Shown here: one piece after another, positions 41,940 through 50,840 of the stretch
How positions within the stretch are numbered: position 1 is the stretch's first letter
Layout: each line of letters opens with the position of its first letter
Source: an uncultured Alphaproteobacteria bacterium
GTDB taxonomy: Bacteria > Pseudomonadota > Alphaproteobacteria > RF32 > CAG-239
NCBI GenBank assembly: GCA_910576955.1
Contig: CAJTJB010000004.1
Coordinates: 124,001 to 188,000 of the forward strand
Direction: 5' to 3'
DNA length: 64,000 nucleotides
The notes under the pieces: generated by a model
The model's database searches: none
Seen by the model: the letters and a program-made list of their open reading frames with translations, nothing else
What the model was told of the DNA's origin: nothing
Position numbers and translations under genes: made by a program

Positions 41940-42270
41940 ACACCCGTCCTCTTCCGCCGAGGGGGGAGGAGGTGCTTGCTGCAAGGGATTCCCCTTCCCG
42001 TGGAGGAAGGGGTAGGGGATGGGGAGGATATGGAGGCTCTTGCCGCGGGGGATCCCTTGAGTGGCAGCGCCACCTGCATAACTTGGGGCTGCGGCGTGGG
42101 GTGGGGATGATTTTTAACGAGCGTACTTTCTTTGGGTAGCTTTATGTTTTCCCCCTCTCCCTTACCTCCCCCGCCAAGGGGGAGGAGGTGCTTGCTGCAA
42201 GGGATTCCTCTTCCGCCGGGGAAGGGGAGGTTCAGGGAGTGGGAGATCCCTTGACGGGGTAAAGAGAGAG
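41940..42270. repeat. R1/R2 repeats between the LamG-like gene and fhs
   Basis: R1 at about 41945-41973, 41990-42028, 42150-42188 and 42208-42235, with R2 pieces at about 42045-42085 and 42240-42262. Nothing else is seen in the gap. Confidence 0.8.
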
Positions 42271-42284
42271 GGGGGAGTGGGAGG

Positions 42285-44057
42285 TTAGAAGAGGCCGGTG
42301 ATGGTGCCGTTGGCGTCGATGTCGATTTGCTCGGCGGCGGGGTGTTTGGGGAGACCCGGCATGGTGTTTATCTCTCCGGACAGCGCTACGATGAAACCGG
42401 CACCCGCGCATAACCTGACCTCTGTTATCGGGAATGTGTAGCCCTCCGGCGCGCCTAACAGCTTTTTATCGTGCGATATCGAATTTTGCGTTTTGGCAAT
42501 GCAAACCGGCAAATCGCCGTATCCCCACGCCGTGTATTTGGCTATCTCGCGTTTGACGGTGTGCGGCAAGGTGATGTCTTTTGCGCGGTAAATCTCGCGG
42601 GCGATGGTTTCGATTTTTTCTTTTATGCCGAGCGAATCGGGATAGAGAAGTTTCGGGGCAGGCGCTGCTGCTGATAATTGGGCTAAAACTTCCTCCGCCA
42701 ATGGCAGGCAGCCGTTGCCGCCTTTTGCCCAGCCCTCGGAAATGACGGCGCGGACGCCTTGCTCCGTGCACAAAGAGCGAATGAGCTCGAGTTCTTTTTC
42801 GGTATCGGCCGTGAAACGGTTGATGGCCACAATCGGGGTGCTGCCGAATTTTTTCAGGTTATCAATATGCGCTTTGAGGTTTGCAAAGCCATTTTCAACA
42901 GCCGCAAGATTTTCGGCATTTAAATCCGCTTTGGCAACGCCGCCGTGCATTTTCAGCGCGCGGGCGGTGGCAACCAAAACAACCGCATTGGGGAATAAGC
43001 CGGATTTGCGCGCGAAAATATCAAAAAACTTTTCTGCGCCCAAATCGGCGCCGAAACCGGCTTCGGTGACAACATAATCAGCCAGATTTAATGCTGTTTT
43101 GGCGGCAATAACGGAACTTGTGCCGTGGGCAATGTTGGCAAACGGGCCGCCGTGAACAAATGCGGGGGTGCCTTCCAGCGTTTGGACGAGATTAGGCAAA
43201 ACGGCATCTTTTAAGATGGCCGCCATAGCGCCGTGGGCTTTAAGGTCTTCGGCACGAATCGGCTTATGTTCGCTGGTTTCGCCGATGATGATTTGCCCCA
43301 AGCGATGTTTTAAATCCGCCAAATCTTCGGCAAGGCAGAGAACCGCCATAACCTCGGAGGCGACCGAGATGTTAAACTTATCGGTGCGGGGCTTGCCGTT
43401 TGCCGTGCCGCCCAAACCGATGCGGATTTCCCGTAACGCGCGGTCGTTCAAATCCAGACAGCGCTTGAAATATATGTTTTGAAAGCCGAGCTCGTTGCCG
43501 TGGGCGATGTGGTTGTCTATCATCGCCGAGAGGAGGTTGTTTGCGGCGGTGATGGCGTGAATATCGCCGGTGAAATTTAAGTTTATCTCGTCCATCGGCA
43601 CAATCTGCGACATTCCGCCGCCGGTGGCGCCGCCCTTGATGCCAAAACACGGACCGAGCGAGGGTTCGCGCAGGGATAAGGCTGCTTTTTTGCCCAGTCT
43701 TTGCAAGGCGTCTGCCAAGCCGATGGAAACGGTGGATTTGCCCTCGCCTGCGGCGGTGGGGGTGAGGGCTGTAACGAGGATAAATTTTGATGGATTGTTG
43801 TCCCCATCCCCCTTACCCCTTCCTCCGAGGGAAGGGGAGGTTTTAGAAAGGGTATCACTACCGCCGAGGGAAGGGGAGGTTTTAGAGAGGGTGTCACTTC
43901 CTTTGGGGGAGGGGAGGTTTTTAAGAGTTTGGCGGGAGATTTTAGCTTTGTATTTGCCGTAGGGTTCGAGGTCGTCGGGCGTGAGATTCAGTTTGGCGGC
44001 GATGTCAACGATGGGGGCGGGTGTGTGGCTGTTGGCGATTTCAATGTCGGTTTGCAT
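42285..44057 (-). CDS. fhs: Formate--tetrahydrofolate ligase with a repeat insertion
   Basis: It makes 10-formyl-tetrahydrofolate from formate, ATP and THF for one-carbon metabolism. The protein is 590 residues, against about 555-560 usually. Family sequences are clear: EPYGKYKAKI, the ATP-binding TPTAAGEGKS at 99-108, GKPRTDKFNIS, VTEAGFGADLGAEKF and PGLPKHPAAE. The excess is residues about 46-91, a translated pair of R1 repeats (TLSKTSPSLGG twice) placed directly before the nucleotide-binding loop. The insertion keeps the frame, so the gene is probably expressed. Confidence 0.95.
   Translation of the reverse strand: MQTDIEIANSHTPAPIVDIAAKLNLTPDDLEPYGKYKAKISRQTLKNLPSPKGSDTLSKTSPSLGGSDTLSKTSPSLGGRGKGDGDNNPSKFILVTALTPTAAGEGKSTVSIGLADALQRLGKKAALSLREPSLGPCFGIKGGATGGGMSQIVPMDEINLNFTGDIHAITAANNLLSAMIDNHIAHGNELGFQNIYFKRCLDLNDRALREIRIGLGGTANGKPRTDKFNISVASEVMAVLCLAEDLADLKHRLGQIIIGETSEHKPIRAEDLKAHGAMAAILKDAVLPNLVQTLEGTPAFVHGGPFANIAHGTSSVIAAKTALNLADYVVTEAGFGADLGAEKFFDIFARKSGLFPNAVVLVATARALKMHGGVAKADLNAENLAAVENGFANLKAHIDNLKKFGSTPIVAINRFTADTEKELELIRSLCTEQGVRAVISEGWAKGGNGCLPLAEEVLAQLSAAAPAPKLLYPDSLGIKEKIETIAREIYRAKDITLPHTVKREIAKYTAWGYGDLPVCIAKTQNSISHDKKLLGAPEGYTFPITEVRLCAGAGFIVALSGEINTMPGLPKHPAAEQIDIDANGTITGLF
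43785..43922 (-). repeat. Tandem R1 repeats inside fhs
   Basis: R1 units (CCCCTTCC..GGAAGGGGAGGTTTT and two CGAGGGAAGGGG partial units), roughly 48 bp apart, encode about 45 extra residues ahead of the P-loop. Confidence 0.85.
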
Positions 44058-44092
44058 ATTGTTTCCTGTTGGTTGGTGTTAAGGATTTATTG

Positions 44093-44165
44093 TTTTCCCC
44101 ATCCCCCTTACCCCTTCCGCCGAGGGAAGGGGAGGTTTAAAAAGCGAGTCCGCCGAGGGAGGGGT
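44093..44165. repeat. R1 repeat between fhs and the thioredoxin-like gene
   Basis: An R1 hairpin (CCCCATCCCCC..GGAAGGGGAGG) plus a partial second right arm. Confidence 0.8.
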
Positions 44166-44167
44166 GT

Positions 44168-44551
44168 TTAGTGTTGTTTTTCCTTATATTGCTGCAGGGC
44201 GTGTTCGAATGTTTGCGGGCTGTTGTTTTGCCAGCCCATAACATAGCTGTTGCCCATGCAGATTAACGGTAATGTCAATTCTTGATTAGGGATGTTAAAT
44301 TTTTTCACGCATTGTTTATATAACTCCAGATTGTGACGCTCTTTCATATCCGTTATCGGGATGTTTAAATCTTTATGGCGGGTTTCGAGGTAGACGTATG
44401 CGTCTTTGCAGCTTTGGCAGAGCGAGTGGGCGAAGAAATATATCTTATCTGCCTTAAGCTCGGTTTCAGAGTTTTGCGCGATGTTTGGGGTTTCCGCCGC
44501 CGTTGCCGGGAGGCTTAAAAGCATTAAGAGGGCGGTTATCAGGTGTTTCAT
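44168..44551 (-). CDS. Periplasmic thioredoxin-fold protein with CxxC
   Basis: 127 residues with a signal peptide (MKHLITALLMLLSLPATAA). The mature domain has KIYFFAHSLCQSCKDAYVYL, where C-Q-S-C is the redox motif, followed by the cis-proline region LTLPLICMG. This resembles glutaredoxin/thioredoxin-like secreted oxidoreductases. The partner is unknown. RBS GGAGAA lies upstream of the ATG. It stands between fhs and ccrM without an evident operon. Confidence 0.8.
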   Translation of the reverse strand: MKHLITALLMLLSLPATAAETPNIAQNSETELKADKIYFFAHSLCQSCKDAYVYLETRHKDLNIPITDMKERHNLELYKQCVKKFNIPNQELTLPLICMGNSYVMGWQNNSPQTFEHALQQYKEKQH

Positions 44552-44644
44552 TTTATTCTCCTTGTCTGTTTTGCGGGTTAGTATAAGTGGTTTTTAGGAA
44601 ATTGCAAGAGGGAGGGCGGACGTGGGGGAAAAGTAGGATGGGGT

Positions 44645-44800
44645 GGTATCACCCCATCCCGTCCTCACTCCTCAAGGGGAGGTGAATAAGGATGTGATGC
44701 TGTCCCCATCCCCCTTACCCCTTCCGCCGAGGGAAGGGGAGGTTTAAAAAAGCAGGCTCTTCCGCCGAGGGAAGGGGAGGTTGTGCTGCGGGGAGAGAGG
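44645..44800. repeat. R1 repeats upstream of ccrM
   Basis: R1 hairpins at about 44650-44685, 44703-44743 and a partial one at 44758-44782. The AT-rich part 44805-44880 probably holds the ccrM promoter, but I see no clear boxes. Confidence 0.75.
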
Positions 44801-44881
44801 GGGAGAAAAAATTTTCCACTCGTTCAGATTATGTTAACTAAATCGGGTTTATGGTGTTGATAACGCCAATTTAGCAGGATT

Positions 44882-45985
44882 ATGCTTATGAGCAAAGATT
44901 ATTTACAAAAGAATTTGAATACGGTTATCAACGCGGACTGTGTGGAAACAATGAAGAAAATTGCCGACGGGACGGTTGATGTGATTTTTGCCGACCCGCC
45001 TTATAACCTCCAGCTCGGGGATGCGCTTAAACGTCCGGATAACTCCGATGTTAAAGGGGTTTATGAGGAATGGGACAGCTTTGAGAGTATTGCCGAATAT
45101 GACCGCTATACCAAGGAATGGCTTGCCGAGGCGCGCCGAATCCTCAAAGACGATGGCACAATTTGGGTTATCGGGTCGTATCACAATATTTTCCGTGTCG
45201 GCTATATCCTGCAAGATATGGGATTTTGGATTTTAAACGATATCATCTGGAACAAAACCAATCCGATGCCGAACTTTAAAGGCACACGCTTTACCAACGC
45301 GCACGAAACGTTGATTTGGGCAACCAAAAACCCCAAGGCGCGCTATACCTTTAATTATGAGGCGATGAAAGCGATGAACGACGATGTGCAGATGCGCTCG
45401 ACGTGGGAAATTCCGCTTTGCACCGGTAAAGAACGCCTTAAAAACGGCGAGACCGGCGAAAAACTGCACCCGACACAAAAACCCGAGGCGCTTCTCTACC
45501 GTGTGATTATGTCTTCGACCAACGTGGGCGATGTTATTCTTGACCCGTTTTTCGGCACAGGTACGACCGGCGCGGTTGCCAAAAGGCTCGGACGCAATTT
45601 TATCGGTATTGAACGCGATGCAACCTACATCAACGGAGCGCGCGAGCGTCTGGCGGCGATTACCCCGAATGCGGATGAAGCGGCGCTCGAATACACCTGC
45701 AAGCGCAAACTGCCGAAAGTGCCGTTTGGCGCGGTGCTTGAAAGGGGCTTGATTTCTCCGGGAGATGTGTTATACGATGATAAAAAGAAGATTAAAGCAA
45801 CCGTACGCTCGGACGGGACGATAAAGTTCAAATCTGACACCGGCTCTATCCACCAGATGGGGGCGCTGGCGCAGAACTCGGCGACGTGCAACGGGTGGGC
45901 GTATTGGCATTTTGTGGATAAAAAGAGCAAAAAGCTGATGCCGATTGATGAGTTGCGACAAATTATTAGGGCGGAGATGGTCTAA
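44882..45985 (+). CDS. ccrM: Cell-cycle-regulated adenine methyltransferase CcrM (GANTC)
   Basis: A beta-class N6-adenine methyltransferase that methylates GANTC and is a hallmark of alphaproteobacteria. The 367-residue protein has IFADPPYNLQLG (catalytic DPPY), WDSFESIAEYDRYTKEWL, IGSYHNIFRVG, PMPNFKGTRFTNAHETL, HPTQKPEALLYRV and DPFFGTGTTG (SAM site). The C-terminal extension of about 80 residues is the CcrM-type domain needed for DNA binding. ATG 44882 is only 4 nt from GCAGGA; ATG 44888 has better spacing. Confidence 0.97.
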   Translation: MLMSKDYLQKNLNTVINADCVETMKKIADGTVDVIFADPPYNLQLGDALKRPDNSDVKGVYEEWDSFESIAEYDRYTKEWLAEARRILKDDGTIWVIGSYHNIFRVGYILQDMGFWILNDIIWNKTNPMPNFKGTRFTNAHETLIWATKNPKARYTFNYEAMKAMNDDVQMRSTWEIPLCTGKERLKNGETGEKLHPTQKPEALLYRVIMSSTNVGDVILDPFFGTGTTGAVAKRLGRNFIGIERDATYINGARERLAAITPNADEAALEYTCKRKLPKVPFGAVLERGLISPGDVLYDDKKKIKATVRSDGTIKFKSDTGSIHQMGALAQNSATCNGWAYWHFVDKKSKKLMPIDELRQIIRAEMV

Positions 45986-45989
45986 CTTT

Positions 45990-46375
45990 ATGTGAGTCAT
46001 TGCGAGGCAATTTGTTGCCGTGGCAATCTCACGAGAGTATGGCGTATAAGGTGTGCTAACGCACTGGTTTGTGGATTGCCACGGCTGTTGCCTTACGGCA
46101 CGCCTCGCAATGACGCGCGAGGGGAGTTATGAGGTTTTGTTGAGGAGAGGAAATGTAGAATTCTATGTTTTCCCCATCCCCCTTACCCCTTCCGCCGAGG
46201 GAAGGGGAGGTTTAAAAAGCAGGCTCTTCCGCCGAGGGAAGGGGAGGTTTAAAAGGCAGGCTCTTCCACCGAGGGAAGGGGAGGTTTAAAAAGCAGGCTC
46301 TTCCGCCCAAGGGAAGGGGAGGTTTAAAAAAGCAGGCTCTTCCGCCAAGGGAAGGGGAGGTTTAAAGAGAATTAT
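45990..46375. repeat. R3 units followed by a tandem R1 array
   Basis: R3 units lie at about 45996-46032 (inner stem GGCAA/TTGCC) and 46058-46115. At 46165-46370, about five R1 right-arm units (CTTCCGCCGAGGGAAGGGGAGGTTTAAAAAGCAGG) repeat every 40-44 bp. No gene lies here. Confidence 0.85.
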
Positions 46376-46427
46376 TATACAATAAAAAAACAATATTCTA
46401 AAAAAGCAATAAAAAACGGAGAATGAA

Positions 46428-47576
46428 TTGAAACAAGTTAGCGGACTGCAAGACAGGCGTGTGAAGAAGAAAAAACATATCAACCAGCGGGCGGAAAATA
46501 AAAATCCGGCGCAAGGGGCGGCGGGCGTTTCCGTGACGCAGAGCAATTATGCGGCAATCGATTTGGGGACAAACTCTTGCCGTTTGGTGGTCGCGACGCC
46601 GACGACAACTTCGTTTCGCGTGGTCGAAACCTTTTCGAAAGTGGTTCGCCTCGGCGAGGGGATTATCAATGACAACCAGCTTTCACCGCAGGCTATGCGC
46701 CGTACTATTCACGCGCTTAAAGTCTGCCGCGGGGTGATTAACGAATATTCGCCGATTGCCGCCTCCCGTTTTGTGGCGACGGCAGCGTGCCGCAGGGCGA
46801 AAAATGTGGCGCAGTTTGTGGAGATGGCCAAGCGCGAGGCGGGGATTGATTTGGAGATTATCTCCCCGAAAGAAGAGGCGCGGCTCTCGGTGGTCGGCTG
46901 TCTGCCGCTCTTAAACCGCAACATCAAGCGCGTGCTCGTGTTTGACATCGGCGGCGGCTCGACGCAGATTTCTTTGGCGCGGGTGACAGACTATGGCAAG
47001 ACGTTTATTGAGGGGTTTGTTTCTCTGCCGTATGGCGTGGTGACGGTTTCCGAGGCGTTTGCCGGGCACGAAATGAGCACGATGGAATATTCGACTGTGG
47101 TGGACCGCACGCAAAACATTCTTGCCGAATTTGAAGAAAAACATCACATCAACGAGGCAATTGCCAACCAAGAAGTGCAGGTTATCGGAACTTCGGGCAC
47201 GGTGACGGTTATCGGGGCGGTGCATCTTAAACTGCCGCGTTATAACCGTTCGGCTGTGGATGGAATCGCTATTTCCGCGCCGGATGTGGCGGCGACAGTC
47301 AACAAAATCAAAACCATGGGCGCGGAGGGGCGCTGCAAACATCCGTGTATCGGACAGTCTAAATCTGACCTGACCCTTGCCGGCTGCGCGATTATTGAGG
47401 CGCTGACCACGTTTTGGCCCATCTCGGAGATTACGGTGGCAGACAGGGGTATCCGCGAGGGTATTCTGCTTGATTTGATGCACTCGAAAAAGAACGAATT
47501 TGTGAAGAAACGCGGCGGGCGTTTTCCGTTTGACAGGAGAGGAAGAAATGGACGGTCTAAAAGAAACAAAGCATAA
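46428..47576 (+). CDS. Ppx/GppA family phosphatase (paralogue 1)
   Basis: Exopolyphosphatase/guanosine pentaphosphate phosphatase fold (ASKHA). Visible are the phosphate-1 loop YAAIDLGTNSCRLVV, SRFVATAACRRAKN and the phosphate-2 motif VFDIGGGSTQI. A basic N-terminal extension of about 40 residues precedes the domain, and the C-terminus is also basic. The best start is TTG 46428, because CGGAGA is correctly spaced and the nearby ATG is out of frame. It overlaps the second paralogue by 29 nt; both are upstream of and convergent with rlmE. Confidence 0.88.
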   Translation: MKQVSGLQDRRVKKKKHINQRAENKNPAQGAAGVSVTQSNYAAIDLGTNSCRLVVATPTTTSFRVVETFSKVVRLGEGIINDNQLSPQAMRRTIHALKVCRGVINEYSPIAASRFVATAACRRAKNVAQFVEMAKREAGIDLEIISPKEEARLSVVGCLPLLNRNIKRVLVFDIGGGSTQISLARVTDYGKTFIEGFVSLPYGVVTVSEAFAGHEMSTMEYSTVVDRTQNILAEFEEKHHINEAIANQEVQVIGTSGTVTVIGAVHLKLPRYNRSAVDGIAISAPDVAATVNKIKTMGAEGRCKHPCIGQSKSDLTLAGCAIIEALTTFWPISEITVADRGIREGILLDLMHSKKNEFVKKRGGRFPFDRRGRNGRSKRNKA

Positions 47577-48504
47577 ACCTTGCGTGGCGGCGATGGATTT
47601 GGGTACAAACTCGAGTCGGCTCTTGATTGCCGATAAACAAGGCAATGCGCTTTATCGCGATGTTAAACACGTGGCGCTGGGCGAGAGGCTTGCGGAAAGC
47701 GGCTGTTTTTGCCAAGAGGCGATGGAACGCGCGATTTGCTCGTTTATGGATTTTGCCGAGATGATGAAACTCTACAACGTGACCTCATACCGCGCGATTG
47801 CGACCGCGGCGTGCCGGATGAGCTCCAACACCGCGGATTTTAAGGCAGAAGTGAAGAAAAGCTCGGGTGTGGAGATTGAGGTTATCAGCGAATTTGAAGA
47901 GGCGCGGCTGACCCTTAAAGGGGCTTGCTTAAATGCGCCCTCCCGTCCGAAATATCTGTTTGTCTATGACCTTGGGGGCGGCTCGACCGAAGTGACGTTT
48001 GCCACCAACACCGCAACGCCCGAGATTTTGGCGACGTATTCCATTCCGCTGGGGGCACGCAACGCTACCGAGATGTATCATCTGCAGGATTATGACGCAA
48101 ACGGGGTGGCGGCGCTGGAGGCGGAGGTTAAACGGCAGTTGGCGGATTTTCTGGCGAAAGTGCGGGGATATGCTGACTATGGCGATGCGGCGGTGATTTC
48201 GACCTCTTCTACGCCGTTGCGTTTGGCTGCGTGGATTTTGAAATTAGACGGGTATGACAAATTTGCGGCGGATGGCAAGACTGTTTCAACGGCGGATTTG
48301 GATGCGCTGATTGAACAGATTTTGCCGCTTTCGTATGAAGAGCGCGCGAAGTCTGTGTATGTGGGGGCGAATCGGGCGAAGATTTTTGTGGCGGCGTGTG
48401 TGATTTTCCGCACCATCTATCAGGCGCTCGGAGCAACGGAAGTGGTGGCATCGCTCAAAGGCGCGCAAGAGGCTATAATCAGTGAGCTTACGAAAGCGTG
48501 CTAA
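47548..48504 (+). CDS. Ppx/GppA family phosphatase (paralogue 2)
   Basis: A 318-residue paralogue of the preceding protein: MDLGTNSSRLLI, YRAIATAACRMSSN, VYDLGGGSTEV and STSSTPLRLAAW. GGAAGAA lies upstream of ATG 47548, within the end of paralogue 1, so the two are coupled. They diverge strongly in sequence and may divide polyphosphate and (p)ppGpp roles or form a heteromer. The specific substrate cannot be told. Confidence 0.88.
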   Translation: MDGLKETKHKPCVAAMDLGTNSSRLLIADKQGNALYRDVKHVALGERLAESGCFCQEAMERAICSFMDFAEMMKLYNVTSYRAIATAACRMSSNTADFKAEVKKSSGVEIEVISEFEEARLTLKGACLNAPSRPKYLFVYDLGGGSTEVTFATNTATPEILATYSIPLGARNATEMYHLQDYDANGVAALEAEVKRQLADFLAKVRGYADYGDAAVISTSSTPLRLAAWILKLDGYDKFAADGKTVSTADLDALIEQILPLSYEERAKSVYVGANRAKIFVAACVIFRTIYQALGATEVVASLKGAQEAIISELTKAC

Positions 48505-48529
48505 TCGTTATTTGGGGGATGTGCTAAAG

Positions 48530-48768
48530 CACTATCATTTCGCGCCGGCGCTCCTTTATGGTGGCAGCGCCACCTGCAACAAGGTTTTGTACACCACAGT
48601 CGCGGTGGCGCTTCAAGTATAGCACTTTATCCCACCCATTGTTACGCAGGCTTTTAGCCTGCTTTTTGTTGTCCCCATCCCCCTTACCCCTTCCTCCGGG
48701 GAAGGGGAGGTTTTGCGGCTGGGTGTTCCTCCCCCTTGAGGGGGGAGGGTAGGAGAGGGTGGTAATGA
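48530..48768. repeat. R4-like and R1 units between gppA-type genes and rlmE
   Basis: An R4-related segment (TGGTGGCAGCGCCACCTGCAA..) lies at about 48558-48640 and ends TCCCACCCATTGTTACGC. An AGGCTTTTAGCCTGC hairpin follows, then R1 units at about 48675-48712 and 48728-48762. Confidence 0.7.
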
Positions 48769-48774
48769 TAAATC

Positions 48775-49473
48775 TTAATCTTTTTTCTTAAAGTTTTGGG
48801 CGATGACGTAGGTTTCGGGGGATTTTTCGCGGCTGGCGTCCGGCTTGTAGTGCGTTACTTTCGCGAAGTTTTGTTTCATATCTTGCAGCAAGTTGCCCTC
48901 GGCGCCGCCCTGAAAAACTTTGGCGATGAATATCCCCCCCTCCGCTAATACCGTTTTCGCAAATTCATATGCCGCCTCGACTAAACCTATTGTCCGCAGG
49001 TGGTCGGTTTGTTGATGTCCGGTTGTGTTTGCCGCCATATCGCTCATCACAATATCGGCTTTTTGACCGTCTAACAGTGCTAATAACTTCTCGGTGGCGT
49101 CGTCGGTGGTGAAATCCTGACAGACGAATGTTGCCCCCTCTAAAGGTTCGGTCGGGAGAATATCCAATCCGACGAGTTTGCCCGTTCCTTTTAACTTGGA
49201 GGCGGCAATTTGCGACCAGCCGCCGGGGGCGCAGCCTAAATCCACAATCGTTTTGTTTTTGCTCAAAAATTTGTATTTTTCATCGAGCTGTATCAGCTTG
49301 AAAGCGGCACGCGAGCGGTAGCCGCGGTTTTTTGCCTCGGCAACGTAGGGGTCGTTTAACTGGCGTTCAAGCCAACGGTTGGACGACGAGGTGTGATAAC
49401 GCCCGTCTTTTAAGCGTACGGTGAGCATTTTGCGTCCGCGGACTTCTTTTGCCGATTTGGTCAGTTTTGCCAT
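48775..49473 (-). CDS. rlmE: 23S rRNA (uridine-2552 2'-O)-methyltransferase
   Basis: RlmE (FtsJ/RrmJ) methylates U2552 in the 50S A-loop. The 232-residue protein has YRSRAAFKL (catalytic Lys), VDLGCAPGGWSQ (SAM site), MSDMAAN (catalytic Asp), FIAKVFQGG (second Lys) and SPETYVI (catalytic Glu). ATG 49473 follows CGAGGC and gives the family-like N-terminus; an earlier in-frame start would run into upstream repeats. Convergence with Ppx/GppA genes is typical of alphaproteobacteria. Confidence 0.96.
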   Translation of the reverse strand: MAKLTKSAKEVRGRKMLTVRLKDGRYHTSSSNRWLERQLNDPYVAEAKNRGYRSRAAFKLIQLDEKYKFLSKNKTIVDLGCAPGGWSQIAASKLKGTGKLVGLDILPTEPLEGATFVCQDFTTDDATEKLLALLDGQKADIVMSDMAANTTGHQQTDHLRTIGLVEAAYEFAKTVLAEGGIFIAKVFQGGAEGNLLQDMKQNFAKVTHYKPDASREKSPETYVIAQNFKKKD

Positions 49474-49657
49474 TTTTTGCCTCGTTTGGTTAATCACCCC
49501 CACCCGTCTTTCCCCTCTCGAAAGGGAGGAGATTTAAAGAGACGCCTCTTTCCACAAAGGGAGGGGAGGTTTTGTTTGTGAGGATTATAGCGGGGATGGG
49601 GGAAATTTCAAGTTTTTTTTATGCGGTTTAAAAAATAGGCAGCGGATAAAAAAGTGC

Positions 49658-49685
49658 TTGCAAAAATAAATTTTGCGGGTATAGT
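49658..49685 (+). promoter_or_regulatory. Promoter of tRNA-Pro
   Basis: TTGCAA at 49658-49663, a 16-bp spacer, TATAGT at 49680-49685. Confidence 0.65.
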
Positions 49686-49701
49686 GGGGCTATTGTGTCG
49701 G

Positions 49702-49778
49702 CGGGACTTAGCTCAGCCTGGTAGAGCGCTTGCTTTGGGAGCAAGATGTCGTAGGTTCGAATCCTATAGTCCCGACCA
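49702..49778 (+). tRNA. tRNA-Pro (TGG)
   Basis: A 77-nt tRNA: acceptor CGGGACT/AGTCCCG, anticodon loop TTTGGGA (anticodon UGG), T-loop TTCGAAT, encoded CCA. A decayed prophage-type gene begins directly downstream, as expected for a tRNA attachment site. Confidence 0.95.
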
Positions 49779-49849
49779 AAGTGGATGACTGCCTAAATTG
49801 GACAGTTTATCATAGGGGAAAGTCAAGGCGTAGCCTAGCTTTCCCTCAT

Positions 49850-50422
49850 TTATATGGTTTAAAATCAGATAGAAACCTTGATACAATCGGTTATTTAAAA
49901 ACACTATCGGACGGAACAACTTATTATGTAGAGGAAATCAAAAGAAATTAGCGGCGAAAACAATGTTTAGAATTGAGGGACGGAGTTCTGAAAACCTTGT
50001 TAAGGAATCCCTGCATCATACGTCCGAAACGGGCCCCTCGGCAGTGAAATTAGTTGATACCTTAAAAAGGGCAACTATTATCCCCGCTTTCGCTAGGAAT
50101 ATAGCATCGGGAAATATAGAAGTCAAGGAAAATAATAAACTATATTCAAGAGCCCAATTGAATATAACTGAAGATGATTATACGCATAACTACGCAGGAC
50201 ATAAAATTTCCGATATAAGAATAGCACCTTCTGAAAATGCTAATGGGTATTTTAACTCCCCGCATACAGAAAGTGCTATTCACAATATTACTTTAGCAGT
50301 TCTTCGTGGAAAAGTCAATCCTGCAAGACAAAAAATGGCAAATTATATCAAAAAAGTTATGAAATTTCTGAAGATGATTTAACAAAAATTAAAGAAAGCC
50401 TAAAAAAACATTAGGCAGGGAG
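49850..50422 (+). pseudogene. Frameshifted remnant of a phage-type nuclease/toxin protein
   Basis: Three frames in succession give protein-like text. The first is SDRNLDTIGYLKTLSDGT.. to YVEEIKRN, stopping at about 49951. The second is an open stretch from 49963 (TMFRIEGRSS.. to NPARQKMANYIKKV), stopping at 50382. The third is SYEISEDDLTKIKESLKKH, ending at about 50422. TYYVEEI followed by a TM(F/Y) segment resembles the C-terminal barnase/EndoU-like nuclease domains of phage proteins. At least two frameshifts are needed. It sits just after tRNA-Pro. Confidence 0.55.
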
Positions 50423-50499
50423 GCTATCGGCACTGGCGATTTATCATATACTATCACTGATTTAATGGAATTTGTCAATATATCATTAATTTTTTTGGG

Positions 50500-50680
50500 G
50501 GAGCAGGGGCTTGCGGGAGGGGTTTCCCCTTCCCGTGGCGGAAGGGGATAGGGGATGGGGAGGGATAAAACCGCGGGAGATCCCTTGACTCGGGCTGCAA
50601 AGCAGGCAGCCCGAGAGGGATGACGTTTAAATAGAGGGAGGTGGGGCTTGGAGCGGGAGATCCCTTGACGGGGCTTTGCA
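50500..50680. repeat. R1 and R2 units
   Basis: R1 lies at about 50525-50565 and R2 at about 50570-50625 (CTCGGGCTGC/GCAGCCCGAG), followed by half of another R2 at about 50660-50682, whose right half is missing. The truncated R2 suggests a deletion joint near 50683. Confidence 0.75.
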
Positions 50681-50682
50681 AG

Positions 50683-50840
50683 GCGGTGTTCGGACGGTTG
50701 GCGAGGTGACGGGCTGCCGCTTAAATATCCTCTTGGTGTGGCGACAGCTAGTCAGGACTTTTAATGTTCGAGTCGTCGCCGTATGCGCTGCGGAATTTTG
50801 AGGAATAAGAAAGAGGGCTTACGCCCCCTCTCTTTATACA
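50683..50840. other. Unassigned structured segment ending in a terminator-like hairpin
   Basis: GGCGAC (about 50732) can pair with GTCGCC (about 50775), enclosing a GGACT..AGTC helix. An AGAGGG/CCCTCT hairpin with T-rich flanks lies at 50811-50834. No open frame of note. I do not recognise a known RNA family; it may be a decayed piece of the prophage remnant. Confidence 0.3.

Noticed and set aside
46213..46345. AAAAAAGCAGGCT strings resembling a Gateway attB1 end (vector contamination)
   Set aside because: The match is only about 13 nt, sits inside the native R1 units, and no vector sequence flanks it.
46165..46370. Tandem units spaced by 40-44 bp, superficially like a CRISPR array
   Set aside because: The spacing segments are themselves parts of the same R1 repeat, not unique spacers, and no cas gene is present. 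The same units occur singly everywhere in the window.
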